From positions 1 through 24,835 of the forward strand of contig JAUIHJ010000013.1 of NCBI GenBank assembly GCA_030432015.1: 24,835 nucleotides of DNA. Reading direction: 5' to 3'. Positions 1-7,516 of this stretch are shown here, piece by piece; the stretch's first letter is position 1, and the number at the start of each line of letters is the position of its first letter. A program made the translations under genes and the position numbers. The stretch comes from a bacterium. Its GTDB lineage: Bacteria > Planctomycetota > Planctomycetia > Pirellulales > Pirellulaceae. The notes below the pieces were generated by a model. That model did no database searches. It saw nothing but the letters and a program-made list of their open reading frames with translations, and was not told the origin of the DNA.

Positions 1-182
1 ACTGGCTGCAAGACAACGGCGACCTTCGCAATCCCTATTGGGGGCATCAGATGCTGAATTGTGGCGATGTGGTGCGGTCGTTTCCGGCAGCGACGTCGGG
101 GACACCGGCCACCGCCGAGGAGCCCCGCAAAGGTCAGTCTCCCCAGTCATCAGCGACACAAACAACGGGGGACGACGAATGA
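1..182 (+). CDS. C-terminal end of a CusB-like RND periplasmic adaptor (partial)
   Basis: The third forward frame is open from the window edge to a TGA at 180-182 and encodes about 59 residues. They begin WLQDNGDLRNPYWGHQML and contain NCGDVV, followed by a low-complexity tail rich in T, Q, S, P and D. From memory, an NPYWG..ML.CGE-like ending is common in planctomycete heavy-metal RND adaptor proteins; that is recollection, not a search. Its TGA overlaps the ATG of the downstream pump gene as ATGA, so the two are almost certainly translationally coupled. This fits an adaptor (CusB/CzcB role) that links the inner-membrane pump to an outer-membrane channel. The body of the protein lies outside the window, so the family call rests mainly on gene order. 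Confidence 0.7.
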   Translation, partial: WLQDNGDLRNPYWGHQMLNCGDVVRSFPAATSGTPATAEEPRKGQSPQSSATQTTGDDE

Positions 183-3100
183 ACCATGTGATTCGGTTCT
201 GCACGCGCGAGCGGGTCGTCGTCCTGTTGCTGACGACCGCCCTGGTGATTTACGGTTGGTATTGCACCCAGCAAGTGCCGATCGATGCCATCCCAAACAT
301 CGGTGAGAACCAGGTGATCGTCTTCACGGCCTGGCCCGGCCGGTCCCCGAAAGACATCGAAGATCAAGTCACCTACCCGTTATCGGTCTCCATGCTGGCG
401 GTGCCGGACGCAACGAGTGTGCGTGGCAAGAGCCTGTTTGGCTACAGTTTTGTGCAAGTCACATTTTCGGACGACACCGATTTCTACTGGGCCCGTTCCC
501 GGGTCGCCGAACAACTGGGGACCGCTGCGGCAACCCTTCCCGGCGGGGTCGTCCCGACGCTCGGACCCGACGCGACCGGACTCGGCCAGGTCTTCTACTA
601 TGTGCTCGAACCGCCCCCCGGGATGAATTTGGCCGAGCTGAGGAGCTTGCAGGACTTTGTCGTCAAGTATGAACTCCAGGCGGTGCCCGGCGTGAGCGAG
701 GTCGCCAGCGTGGGTGGTTACGTCCGGCAGTATCAGATCGACGTCGATCCGGACAAGTTGCGTTTCCACAACTTGCCGCTCGACCGACTGATCAAGGCCG
801 TGCGGGATTCGAATCAAGATGTCGGGGCCAAGACGGTCGAGTCAGGTGGGATGGAATTCATCATCCGCGGGCGGGGGTTCATCGGCTCCGAGCGGGATGC
901 CCAGCAGGCCGTGGTTGATATCGAAGAGACCGTCGTGATGTCCCGAGACGGAATCCCCGTGCGGATTCGCGATCTGGGCGTCGTACAGTTGGGGCCGGAC
1001 TTTCGCCGCGGCGCCATTGACTTCAATGGCAGTGAAGCGGTCGGCGGTGTCGTGGTGATGCGGTTCGGCGAGAATCCACGCGACGTGATCAAACGCCTGC
1101 GAACCAAAATCCGGCAACTGGAGCCGAGTCTCCAAGGGGTCAAGATTAAGGCCATTTACGATCGGACCAACCTGATCGACGAAACCACCGCCACGCTCAC
1201 AAACGCCCTGGTTCAAGAGATCATCATCACCGCCGTCGTGATCCTGCTCTTCCTATTGCACATGCGGGCCAGTCTGGTGGTTGCGATGACGCTACCGATC
1301 GCCGTGTTGCTGGCGTTTATCGGCATGAAGCACTTTGGAGTCGACGCGAACATTATGTCCCTGGCCGGCATTGCAATTGCAATCGGGACCATGGTCGACA
1401 TGGGAATCATTGTGTCCGAAACCGTTTACGATCACGTGGCTCAATGGGAAAGCAACGGCCGGCCGGGCGGCGAAACGCGCCGCATCGAGACGATTAACGA
1501 AGCGACCGCCGAAGTCGCGCCAGCCGTCGTGACGGCTGTCACGACGACAGTCGTTAGTTTTCTCCCCGTGTTTATGCTCACCGGACGCGACTACAAACTG
1601 TTCGCGCCGCTGGCCTGGACCAAGACGTTTTCGTTAATCGCGGCCTTGATCGTGGCGATCACACTGGTCCCGCTGCTGAGTCGATTGCTGCTGTCGTCCA
1701 GCCGCTTGAAATGGCGCACTCAGGTCGCCGGTGCGACGGCCTTCGGCCTGCTGCTGGCCGGGACCTGTTACTTCCTCTGGGGCGAGGCGGCCGCCAGGCA
1801 GTTGCCGGTCAGCAAGTCGATCCTCGCGTTTGGCACCGCAATCGCCGGGTGGCTGGCCGGCTGGTGGATGTTGCGCGAGCGATTGCGGCCGACCGACGAA
1901 AACCCGATCAGTCGCCTCATTCACGCCTGCTACGAACCTACGCTTCGCTTTTTCCTGCGGCACAAGCTGGCGTTCTTCTCCTTGCCCGGCTTCGTGATGC
2001 TGTGGGGCGCCGGAGCGTGGGTCGGTCTGCCCGCGGTGCTGCGCCCCGTCGAATCCACGACGCGGTGGCTGGGAACCGATCTGAACGAGGTTCCCGGATA
2101 CGTCGCGTTGAAACATACCTTCGTGGGTTTGGAAACGGACGACTGGATCGCCCTGGATGAAGGCAGTTGGTTCTACATGCCGACGCTGTTTCCGGCGGCC
2201 AGTTTCTCTCAAGCAATGGAGATTCTGCAGACCCAAGACGCGCTGATCAAAGAGATCCCGGAGGTTGAAAACGTGCTGGGCAAGATCGGTCGTGTCGAAT
2301 CCGCCTTGGATCCCGCGCCAGCCGCGATGATCGAAACGTACGTCATGCTCAAGCCGCCGAGCGAATGGCCGGAGGGCGTGACCGCCGCTGACATCTGGGA
2401 TCGAATCAATGCAGTTGCCACACTCCCTGGCGTAACGCCCGCATCTCCCTTGCAACCGATCGAAGGTCGTGTTGTCATGTTGCAAAGCGGCATCAAGGCG
2501 TCCATGGCGATCCGCATCTACGGAGATAGTCTGGCCGGACTGGCCGAGGCGTCCCTCGCCGTTGCCGATCAGTTGAAGTCGATTCCCCTGGTCAATGCGT
2601 CGACCGTCAATCCCGATATCGTGCTGGGCAAGCCATACCTGGAGTTTGAGGTCGATCGCCAGACAGCCGCCCGCTTCAACATGTCGACCGCGATTGTGAA
2701 TCAGATCATTGAGACCGCGTTGGGCGGAATGAATCTCACCACGACGGTCGAAGGGCGGGAGCGCTATCCGATCCGCGTCCGCTATCAGCGGAATCTTCGC
2801 GAGCGGATCGACGAGTTGGCGCGACTGCCGGTGGTGACCCAGTCGGGCGAAGTGGTCCCGCTGAAGATGCTGGCCAAAATGACGACGACCTGGGGACCCG
2901 GTGTCATCAATAGTGAAGACGCGCGCCTGGTCGCCCATGTATCGTTTTCGCCGGCCGGAACGACAGGGGACCTGGAGACGGTCCGCGCCGTGGAGGACGC
3001 ACTGCGAGAAGCTCAACGGACACGGAAGCTGGACCTGCCTCCTGGCTACGCCCTGCAAGCGGTGGGCTCGTTTCAGAACCAGATCGAGGCCAATCAGCGG

Positions 3101-3688
3101 CTGATGTGGGTCGTGCCGCTGGTGATTCTGACAAACTTGTTCATCATCTACCTGCAGTTCCGCCACGTCCCCATCACGCTGGCCGTCTTCTCCGGGATCC
3201 CGGTCGCCTTTGCCGGCGGGATGATTCTGCTGGCGGTCAACGAAATTCAGATGAACACCGCGGTCTGGGTCGGCTTCATCGCCCTGTTCGGGATCGCGGT
3301 GGATGACGGGGTCGTCATCGCGACCTACCTGAATCAGGTTTTTACACGGAAGCGACTCCAGACCATCGAAAATATTCGTGATGCGACTGACGAAGCCGGA
3401 CTGCGGCGTATTCGCCCATGCCTGATGACGACGTTCACGACCTTGATCGCGCTGATTCCTGTTTTGATCTCGTCCGGACGCGGCGCTGATGTGGCTAAGG
3501 CGATGGCCTGGCCGATTTTTGGCGGTATGACCGTCGCCCTGCTCACCCTGTTCGTCGTACCCGTTGTCTTCTGTGCCTTCAAGGAGGTGAAAATGAACCT
3601 GGGAATGGACGACCGACATTGGGCCGGCGCGGAGGTGCCTCACGCGAACGATGGCCGCGACCACGGAAAGATGGCGGCAGTCGATTGA
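179..3688 (+). CDS. cusA: CusA-type Cu(I)/Ag(I) efflux RND transporter, inner-membrane subunit
   Basis: A heavy-metal-efflux RND pump of 1169 residues that would expel monovalent metal ions by proton antiport. I start it at ATG 179: the protein then begins MNHVIRFCTRERVVVLLL, a GGGGGACG sequence lies just upstream, and the ATG overlaps the adaptor stop. The first TM helix is at about residues 13-30, followed by porter domains and a TM2-6 block. D407 in GTMVDMGIIVSETV matches the conserved proton-relay aspartate of the family (CusA D405). TM10 carries AVDDGVV (D1042/D1043). The three CusA copper-site methionines appear conserved as M667 (FYMPT), M717 (AAMIET) and M767 (VVMLQSGIK), which favours Cu(I)/Ag(I) over Zn/Co/Ni. 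The chain is about 120 residues longer than E. coli CusA. Part of that is a hydrophobic hairpin at about residues 515-570 between the two halves. Confidence 0.93.
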   Translation: MNHVIRFCTRERVVVLLLTTALVIYGWYCTQQVPIDAIPNIGENQVIVFTAWPGRSPKDIEDQVTYPLSVSMLAVPDATSVRGKSLFGYSFVQVTFSDDTDFYWARSRVAEQLGTAAATLPGGVVPTLGPDATGLGQVFYYVLEPPPGMNLAELRSLQDFVVKYELQAVPGVSEVASVGGYVRQYQIDVDPDKLRFHNLPLDRLIKAVRDSNQDVGAKTVESGGMEFIIRGRGFIGSERDAQQAVVDIEETVVMSRDGIPVRIRDLGVVQLGPDFRRGAIDFNGSEAVGGVVVMRFGENPRDVIKRLRTKIRQLEPSLQGVKIKAIYDRTNLIDETTATLTNALVQEIIITAVVILLFLLHMRASLVVAMTLPIAVLLAFIGMKHFGVDANIMSLAGIAIAIGTMVDMGIIVSETVYDHVAQWESNGRPGGETRRIETINEATAEVAPAVVTAVTTTVVSFLPVFMLTGRDYKLFAPLAWTKTFSLIAALIVAITLVPLLSRLLLSSSRLKWRTQVAGATAFGLLLAGTCYFLWGEAAARQLPVSKSILAFGTAIAGWLAGWWMLRERLRPTDENPISRLIHACYEPTLRFFLRHKLAFFSLPGFVMLWGAGAWVGLPAVLRPVESTTRWLGTDLNEVPGYVALKHTFVGLETDDWIALDEGSWFYMPTLFPAASFSQAMEILQTQDALIKEIPEVENVLGKIGRVESALDPAPAAMIETYVMLKPPSEWPEGVTAADIWDRINAVATLPGVTPASPLQPIEGRVVMLQSGIKASMAIRIYGDSLAGLAEASLAVADQLKSIPLVNASTVNPDIVLGKPYLEFEVDRQTAARFNMSTAIVNQIIETALGGMNLTTTVEGRERYPIRVRYQRNLRERIDELARLPVVTQSGEVVPLKMLAKMTTTWGPGVINSEDARLVAHVSFSPAGTTGDLETVRAVEDALREAQRTRKLDLPPGYALQAVGSFQNQIEANQRLMWVVPLVILTNLFIIYLQFRHVPITLAVFSGIPVAFAGGMILLAVNEIQMNTAVWVGFIALFGIAVDDGVVIATYLNQVFTRKRLQTIENIRDATDEAGLRRIRPCLMTTFTTLIALIPVLISSGRGADVAKAMAWPIFGGMTVALLTLFVVPVVFCAFKEVKMNLGMDDRHWAGAEVPHANDGRDHGKMAAVD

Positions 3689-3736
3689 CGTCGGTTGGTA
3701 AGACGTGGAAAGATCGCGCGCTGGGCGGTTTGGCGG

Positions 3737-3783
3737 CGGTTCGGCGCGGTTCGGCGCGGTTCGCGGTTCGCGGTTCGGCGCGG
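3737..3783. repeat. Tandem array of CGGTTCGGCG / CGGTTCG units
   Basis: The units read directly as CGGTTCGGCG (3737-3746), the same again (3747-3756), CGGTTCG (3757-3763), CGGTTCG (3764-3770) and CGGTTCGGCG (3771-3780), then a partial unit. The 7- and 10-base units share the CGGTTCG core, which suggests slippage-driven growth. No coding role is evident. Confidence 0.85.
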
Positions 3784-3889
3784 GTCTCCGACCCCGCCGC
3801 AACGTCCGACCGAAGGTCTCCCAAAACTTACTGCCGGGAACCGCGTCGGTGAGACCTTCGGTCGGACCGCGTGCGGGGTCGGGAGACCC
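3782..3889. repeat. Large imperfect inverted repeat (about 39-bp arms, 30-bp loop)
   Basis: The left arm is 3782-3820 and the right arm is 3851-3889. The arms are complementary over GAGACCTTCGGTCGGAC (17 bases without mismatch) and again over the GGGGTCGG-AGACCC end, with a short mismatched middle. The loop is 3821-3850. It sits just past the 3' end of the pump gene and faces the convergent DUF1653 gene, so a bidirectional transcription-stop or mRNA-end role is possible. There is no T-tract, so it is not a classical intrinsic terminator. Confidence 0.7.
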
Positions 3890-3979
3890 GCGCACAACCC
3901 AGAGGGGTCGGGAGACCCGCGCACAACCCAGAGCGTGCGCACAACCCAGGGGTCGGGAGCCCCGCGCACAACCCGCGAA
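3875..3979. repeat. Direct repeat GGGGTCGGGAGACCCGCGCA, 29-bp period, degenerate copies
   Basis: Two adjacent near-identical copies start at 3875 and 3904, each continuing CAACCCAGAG. A short partial copy (CGTGCGCACAACCCAG) follows at 3934-3949, and a diverged copy runs from about 3949 to 3977. The first copy shares its start with the right arm of the large inverted repeat. Each unit contains the small palindrome GGGTCGGGAGACCC, so each copy can form its own hairpin. Confidence 0.8.
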
Positions 3980-4056
3980 GGTTCTGTCGTGCGTGCAAAA
4001 CAACTCCGAAGGGCCGTGCCAACCACAAAGGCTGCCGGACGTCACGGGCCATTACA

Positions 4057-4266
4057 TCATTCGAATCCGACGAACGCGAAACGCGGCACGCGTTGACCGT
4101 CCTGGTCGACGGTCTGCAGAAACATCGATTTCGGCCGCACCCACAATCCGCGTTCGCCGTATTCCTGACGATAGACGACCAACTCCTCCTCGGTTTCACT
4201 ATGTCGTGCGACGCCGAGAACGGTGTACTCCTGACCTTTGAAATGTCGATAGCGTCCGGGCTTCAC
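4057..4266 (-). CDS. DUF1653 family small protein
   Basis: A 69-residue protein spanning nearly the whole DUF1653 domain: KPGRYRHFKGQEYTVLGVA, then a segment with RHSETEEELVVYR, then YGERGLWVRPKSMFL and a VPRFAFVG ending. The frame stays open further upstream inside the preceding gene, but I choose GTG at 4266-4264. It is preceded by GAGGAGG with 8 bases spacing, and family members start right at the KPGxYRHFKG segment. The gene follows the radical SAM/AMMECR1/MEMO fusion gene with a 13-base gap, and its SD overlaps the upstream TGA, so it should be co-transcribed and coupled. The molecular role of DUF1653 is unknown to me. Family assignment is confident, function is not. Confidence 0.9.
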   Translation of the reverse strand: MKPGRYRHFKGQEYTVLGVARHSETEEELVVYRQEYGERGLWVRPKSMFLQTVDQDGQRVPRFAFVGFE

Positions 4267-4274
4267 GTCGATGT

Positions 4275-4280
4275 CCTCCT
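4275..4280 (-). promoter_or_regulatory. Strong SD that fixes the GTG start of the DUF1653 gene
   Basis: On the minus strand the sequence reads TGAGGAGG-ACATCGAC-GTG. The GGAGG core (4279-4275) overlaps the stop codon of the upstream fusion gene and lies 8 bases from the GTG at 4266. It is one of the strongest SD sequences in the window. It argues against the longer frame that starts inside the upstream gene. Confidence 0.8.
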
Positions 4281-7200
4281 CAGTTGAATTGCATTCCGCA
4301 ATAACCAACGACGCGGCTCTTATCACCCGAGGCATCGGCACTCGTAGCATAGGCGATCCGTTTGGCCGAAGTGAGCGTGCCCAGTTGTTTTGCCGCGTTG
4401 ATAGCAATCACTGCGGGAAGGACGCCGCACATGCTGATTCCATGCCCGGTCACGGTGGTGAACAGATCGTCTGGGTCGAGCGTTTCGAGCGACTTCATGG
4501 CGATTTCGTCCAACCGTCGCGTGTCATCGTCATTGGCGTAGTGGTTCATGTCGCTGGAGATCACCAGCAGCGTCTCCTGGTCGCGCTGCTTGAGGACCTT
4601 GGCCAGGCCATTGGCGAACTCCTGACATTGTGCCAGGGTGCCGGCTCCGATCGTAATGCCAACCACCTTCACCTGCGGATTGCACTTGGCCAGGAAGGGC
4701 ATCTCGACTTCGATCCCATGTTCGCCTTGATGTGCCGCGGCGTCCATCTTCAAACCGGGAATCGCTGCAACCAGTTGTTCGGCCAACTCGGTATCCGCAG
4801 CGACCTCTCCACCTGGAATCGCCCACGACTTGTGCGGCGCGACAGCCCACTCCACGCCGTTTCGCGTGTGTTTGGGTCCGATGACGATGACGGAATCCGG
4901 AATCTTGGTCTGGGCGAAGACGGCGCCAGCGACCGCTCCCGAGTAGACCAGCCCCGCATGGGGCACCATAATTGCCTTGCAGGTGGCAGGCTGCGCTGTG
5001 CCACCGGACAGGAAACCGTCGACCAACTGGTTCAATTCCGTTGGGTCGGCAGGATAAAATTTGCCGGCGACGGCGGCCGGCCGCTGCTCGGCGCCGGCCG
5101 TCGGTTGCGGCGCATTGACGACTGTGATCGCTGGCTCGCTGGTCTGGGCGGCAAAGCTGAATACGCTGGCAGCCTCCGGGTTGAACACCGAAATCTTCTC
5201 GCACAACACTTCCAGCAGTTGGTCGGCAGTCTTGGCCGGATCAAAACTCCAGGCCGTCTTGGCACCTTCGACAACCAGGACTGCGCGCCGCTGGGTATCC
5301 ATGCCGCGCAGGTCCGGTCTGGCAACCGTACCATGCATGGCCGAGTCATGCAGGAGCGAAACGGAGACGTGCATTTCGGCCGACGGCAACCTGAGTTGCC
5401 CCGAACGGAGTGAATCGGCGATCGATTTGGTCAGCTCCAAGGCCGTCGATTGGAGCGGCATGCCAGGTCGCATCGACAGCTTGAAGATGTGGATCGCCTG
5501 GTCCGTTCCAACCGGTTTGAGTGTCAACGCAATTCCATTGACCGTTCCGTCCGGGCAATTCGCCGCGTAGTAACTGGGGGTGGCGCCCTGCACGTGTGCG
5601 GCGATATTGTTACCACAATGGGTCGCTAGCGTACGAACTTCGGTGGGCGTCAGAAGCGGGCTGGCGGCGATGCTCGGGTCGACGCCGTCGGCTCGAAATT
5701 CGCCAGCGACGGCAAAGGTCTCGAAGACTTCGATCTGGGTTTCGTCATCCAGCCAGGCGGTGGCCGGCAAACCGGCCTTGCGACAGAGTTGCCGGAGAAA
5801 TTCGACGGCGTTGTAGCCTTGTTCGCGAGCCACACTTGGGAGCAGTAACCCGGCGTTTTTGTCGCGGCGAATTTGCAGTCCGTGGCGACCAACTTCGACG
5901 GCCTTGGCGCGGTCCTCGCCTTTTTCCTGAAGCGGCTGAAAGCCATGCAGTAACGAGACATCGACATCCAGGTAGGGCAACTCGGTCGGTGAAATCTCTG
6001 GCAGCCGCGTGTCTTCCGTTGCGGTGCGAACGGCGGCTTGCTGGAGCGCCGTCCCCAGCGGCATGGGCCGGCCGAGTGCGCCGCAACAGGCCCGCAAGTT
6101 GCCGTTTCGTTTGAGCGTGACGAAGGCCCCCATGACGGTCCGATCCGCGACCCCGCCCAACGTCGGATCGGCAATGTTGAGCGGGCGTTTGAGGATCGAA
6201 GACGCGATCAATTCGCAGGCACCGCGATGGACGAGTTGCTGCTGTTCGTCACTGAGCTTGGGGCGCTGGGCCGCAAGCCGTGCGGCGGCACCTTCGGAAT
6301 TGGGTGCGGTGGTCATCGGGGAAACCTCTTTTCGTTTGACGGGAATCGATGTGATCGGCAACGGCTGGGAAAATTGCGAGATTTGGACCGGCAGTCGTTT
6401 GCGTCCCCAGTGCCCCGGCGCCGCTTCAAACAGGCCTGCAATTTCCACTCCGCAATGCCCACAGCGATTGTGATCAAGATGATATGCGCCGAGCTCGTAC
6501 CAGTTTCGCTGAATCAGCAGGCCGCGGCAGCTTGGGCAGTAGGTACTCTGATTGGTGACGTCATTGACATTGCCGACATAGGAGAATTTCAGGCCCTGCT
6601 GCAGCGCGATCTCGCGAGCTGCAACCAGCGTCTCCGGTGGCGTGTTGGGGCGGTCACGCATGCGAAAATCGGGATGGAACGCCGAGAAATGGACCGGCAC
6701 GTCATCGCCAACGTGCCGCAAAATCCAGTCGCACATTTCCCGTAGTTCGTCCGGTGAATCGTTGGCGTCGGGGATCAGCAGATTCGTGATCTCGAACCAG
6801 ACGTCCGTTTCGCGTTTCATCCACTCCAGTGTTTCCAAAACGGGCTGGAGATGCGAATACGTGATCTTGTGATAGAACTCTTCGGTGAACGCCTTCAGGT
6901 CGACATTGGCAGCATCCATGAATTCAAAGAAAGGGGCCCGTGCTGCCGGTGAAATGTAGCCCGCTGTCACGGCGACGTTCTTAATGCCGGCAGCGCGACA
7001 AGACCGAGCTGTATCGATCGCGTACTCGGCCCAGATAATCGGATCGTTATAGGTATAGGCGACACTGCGGCATTCGAAGTGCTGTGCCGCGGCGGCGATC
7101 GCGTCTGGGCCCGCCAACTCGCTCAACCGCTCCACTTCTCGGGACTTCGAGATATCCCAATTCTGGCAAAACTTGCAACCCAGGTTGCAACCGGCGGTCC

Positions 7201-7486
7201 CGAACGACAGGACACTGGTGCCGGGCAAGAAATGATTCAGCGGTTTTTTCTCGATCGGATCGATGCAAAATCCGGTACTTCGCCCGTACGTGGTCAGCAT
7301 CATTTCGCCGGCCACGTTCTGGCGGACGAAGCAGAAGCCGCGATCGCCCGGCTTCAAGTGGCACTCGCGGGGGCATAGGTCGCAGACAATCCGCTCGTCG
7401 TCGTCCAGCGTGTGCCACCAGCCTCCGGCATACAAGCCATCGGACCGAACACCGTCTTCAGGAGGTAGCTCGATGATGCGCGACAT
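4280..7486 (-). CDS. AmmeMemoRadiSam fusion: radical SAM + AMMECR1 + MEMO
   Basis: One 1068-residue chain joins three domains that usually come from separate neighbouring genes. Residues 1-370 are the AmmeMemoRadiSam radical SAM enzyme: N-terminal cysteines 35/38/42/52, the 4Fe-4S motif C100-x3-C104-x2-C107 (CNLGCKFCQNW), and a zinc-ribbon-like C317/C320 with C342/C345. Residues 410-600 are AMMECR1, with LRACCGALGRP in place of the usual LRGCIG-like signature. Residues 612-780 look like a decayed second AMMECR1 copy. Residues 800-1068 are MEMO: AVAGKFYPAD, VPHAGLVYSG (H843), EHGIEVEMPFL, SSDMNHYAN and GHGISMCGVLP (C1020), matching the metal-binding His/Cys positions of MEMO1. The system's substrate is unknown. 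An internal ATG at 6316 with its own SD could give a second product lacking the radical SAM domain. Gaps of 30 and 13 bases to its neighbours suggest an operon. Confidence 0.93.
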   Translation of the reverse strand: MSRIIELPPEDGVRSDGLYAGGWWHTLDDDERIVCDLCPRECHLKPGDRGFCFVRQNVAGEMMLTTYGRSTGFCIDPIEKKPLNHFLPGTSVLSFGTAGCNLGCKFCQNWDISKSREVERLSELAGPDAIAAAAQHFECRSVAYTYNDPIIWAEYAIDTARSCRAAGIKNVAVTAGYISPAARAPFFEFMDAANVDLKAFTEEFYHKITYSHLQPVLETLEWMKRETDVWFEITNLLIPDANDSPDELREMCDWILRHVGDDVPVHFSAFHPDFRMRDRPNTPPETLVAAREIALQQGLKFSYVGNVNDVTNQSTYCPSCRGLLIQRNWYELGAYHLDHNRCGHCGVEIAGLFEAAPGHWGRKRLPVQISQFSQPLPITSIPVKRKEVSPMTTAPNSEGAAARLAAQRPKLSDEQQQLVHRGACELIASSILKRPLNIADPTLGGVADRTVMGAFVTLKRNGNLRACCGALGRPMPLGTALQQAAVRTATEDTRLPEISPTELPYLDVDVSLLHGFQPLQEKGEDRAKAVEVGRHGLQIRRDKNAGLLLPSVAREQGYNAVEFLRQLCRKAGLPATAWLDDETQIEVFETFAVAGEFRADGVDPSIAASPLLTPTEVRTLATHCGNNIAAHVQGATPSYYAANCPDGTVNGIALTLKPVGTDQAIHIFKLSMRPGMPLQSTALELTKSIADSLRSGQLRLPSAEMHVSVSLLHDSAMHGTVARPDLRGMDTQRRAVLVVEGAKTAWSFDPAKTADQLLEVLCEKISVFNPEAASVFSFAAQTSEPAITVVNAPQPTAGAEQRPAAVAGKFYPADPTELNQLVDGFLSGGTAQPATCKAIMVPHAGLVYSGAVAGAVFAQTKIPDSVIVIGPKHTRNGVEWAVAPHKSWAIPGGEVAADTELAEQLVAAIPGLKMDAAAHQGEHGIEVEMPFLAKCNPQVKVVGITIGAGTLAQCQEFANGLAKVLKQRDQETLLVISSDMNHYANDDDTRRLDEIAMKSLETLDPDDLFTTVTGHGISMCGVLPAVIAINAAKQLGTLTSAKRIAYATSADASGDKSRVVGYCGMQFN
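6314..6330 (-). promoter_or_regulatory. Possible internal translation start inside the fusion gene
   Basis: At residue 391, right between the radical SAM and AMMECR1 domains, the minus strand reads AAAGAGG-TTTCCCCG-ATG. The ATG is 6316-6314 and the AGAGG core lies 8 bases upstream. The radical SAM part ends in a typical C-terminal segment (GRKRLPVQIS) about 20 residues earlier. This could be a relic of two genes fused by loss of a stop codon, or a working start that also makes a separate AMMECR1-MEMO protein. Confidence 0.45.
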
Positions 7487-7516
7487 GATTGCCCGGCGTG
7501 GGGATCGGATGCGGCC

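Larger units (their letters stand above)
3689..4056. other. Gene-free GC-rich repeat block between convergent genes
   Basis: 368 bases lie between the stop of the cusA-like gene (+) and the stop of the DUF1653 gene (-). Open frames cross it in several phases, but their products are repetitive R/G/P/A text with no domain, as expected of GC-rich repeats. The block holds a tandem CGGTTCGGCG/CGGTTCG array, a large imperfect inverted repeat and a 29-bp direct repeat, each listed separately. I see no gene. Dispersed intergenic repeats of this type are, as I recall, common in planctomycete genomes. Confidence 0.75.

Noticed and set aside
3875..3979. Regular direct repeats as a possible CRISPR array
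   Set aside because: The copies are adjacent without unique spacers, the period drifts from 29 to 45 bases, and no cas gene is near.
1634..4045. An 803-codon minus-strand open frame opposite the cusA-like gene and repeat block
   Set aside because: It is the antisense of a clear RND pump gene in GC-rich DNA, and its product is H/R/Q/D-rich text with no recognisable domain. Long antisense frames are expected at this composition.
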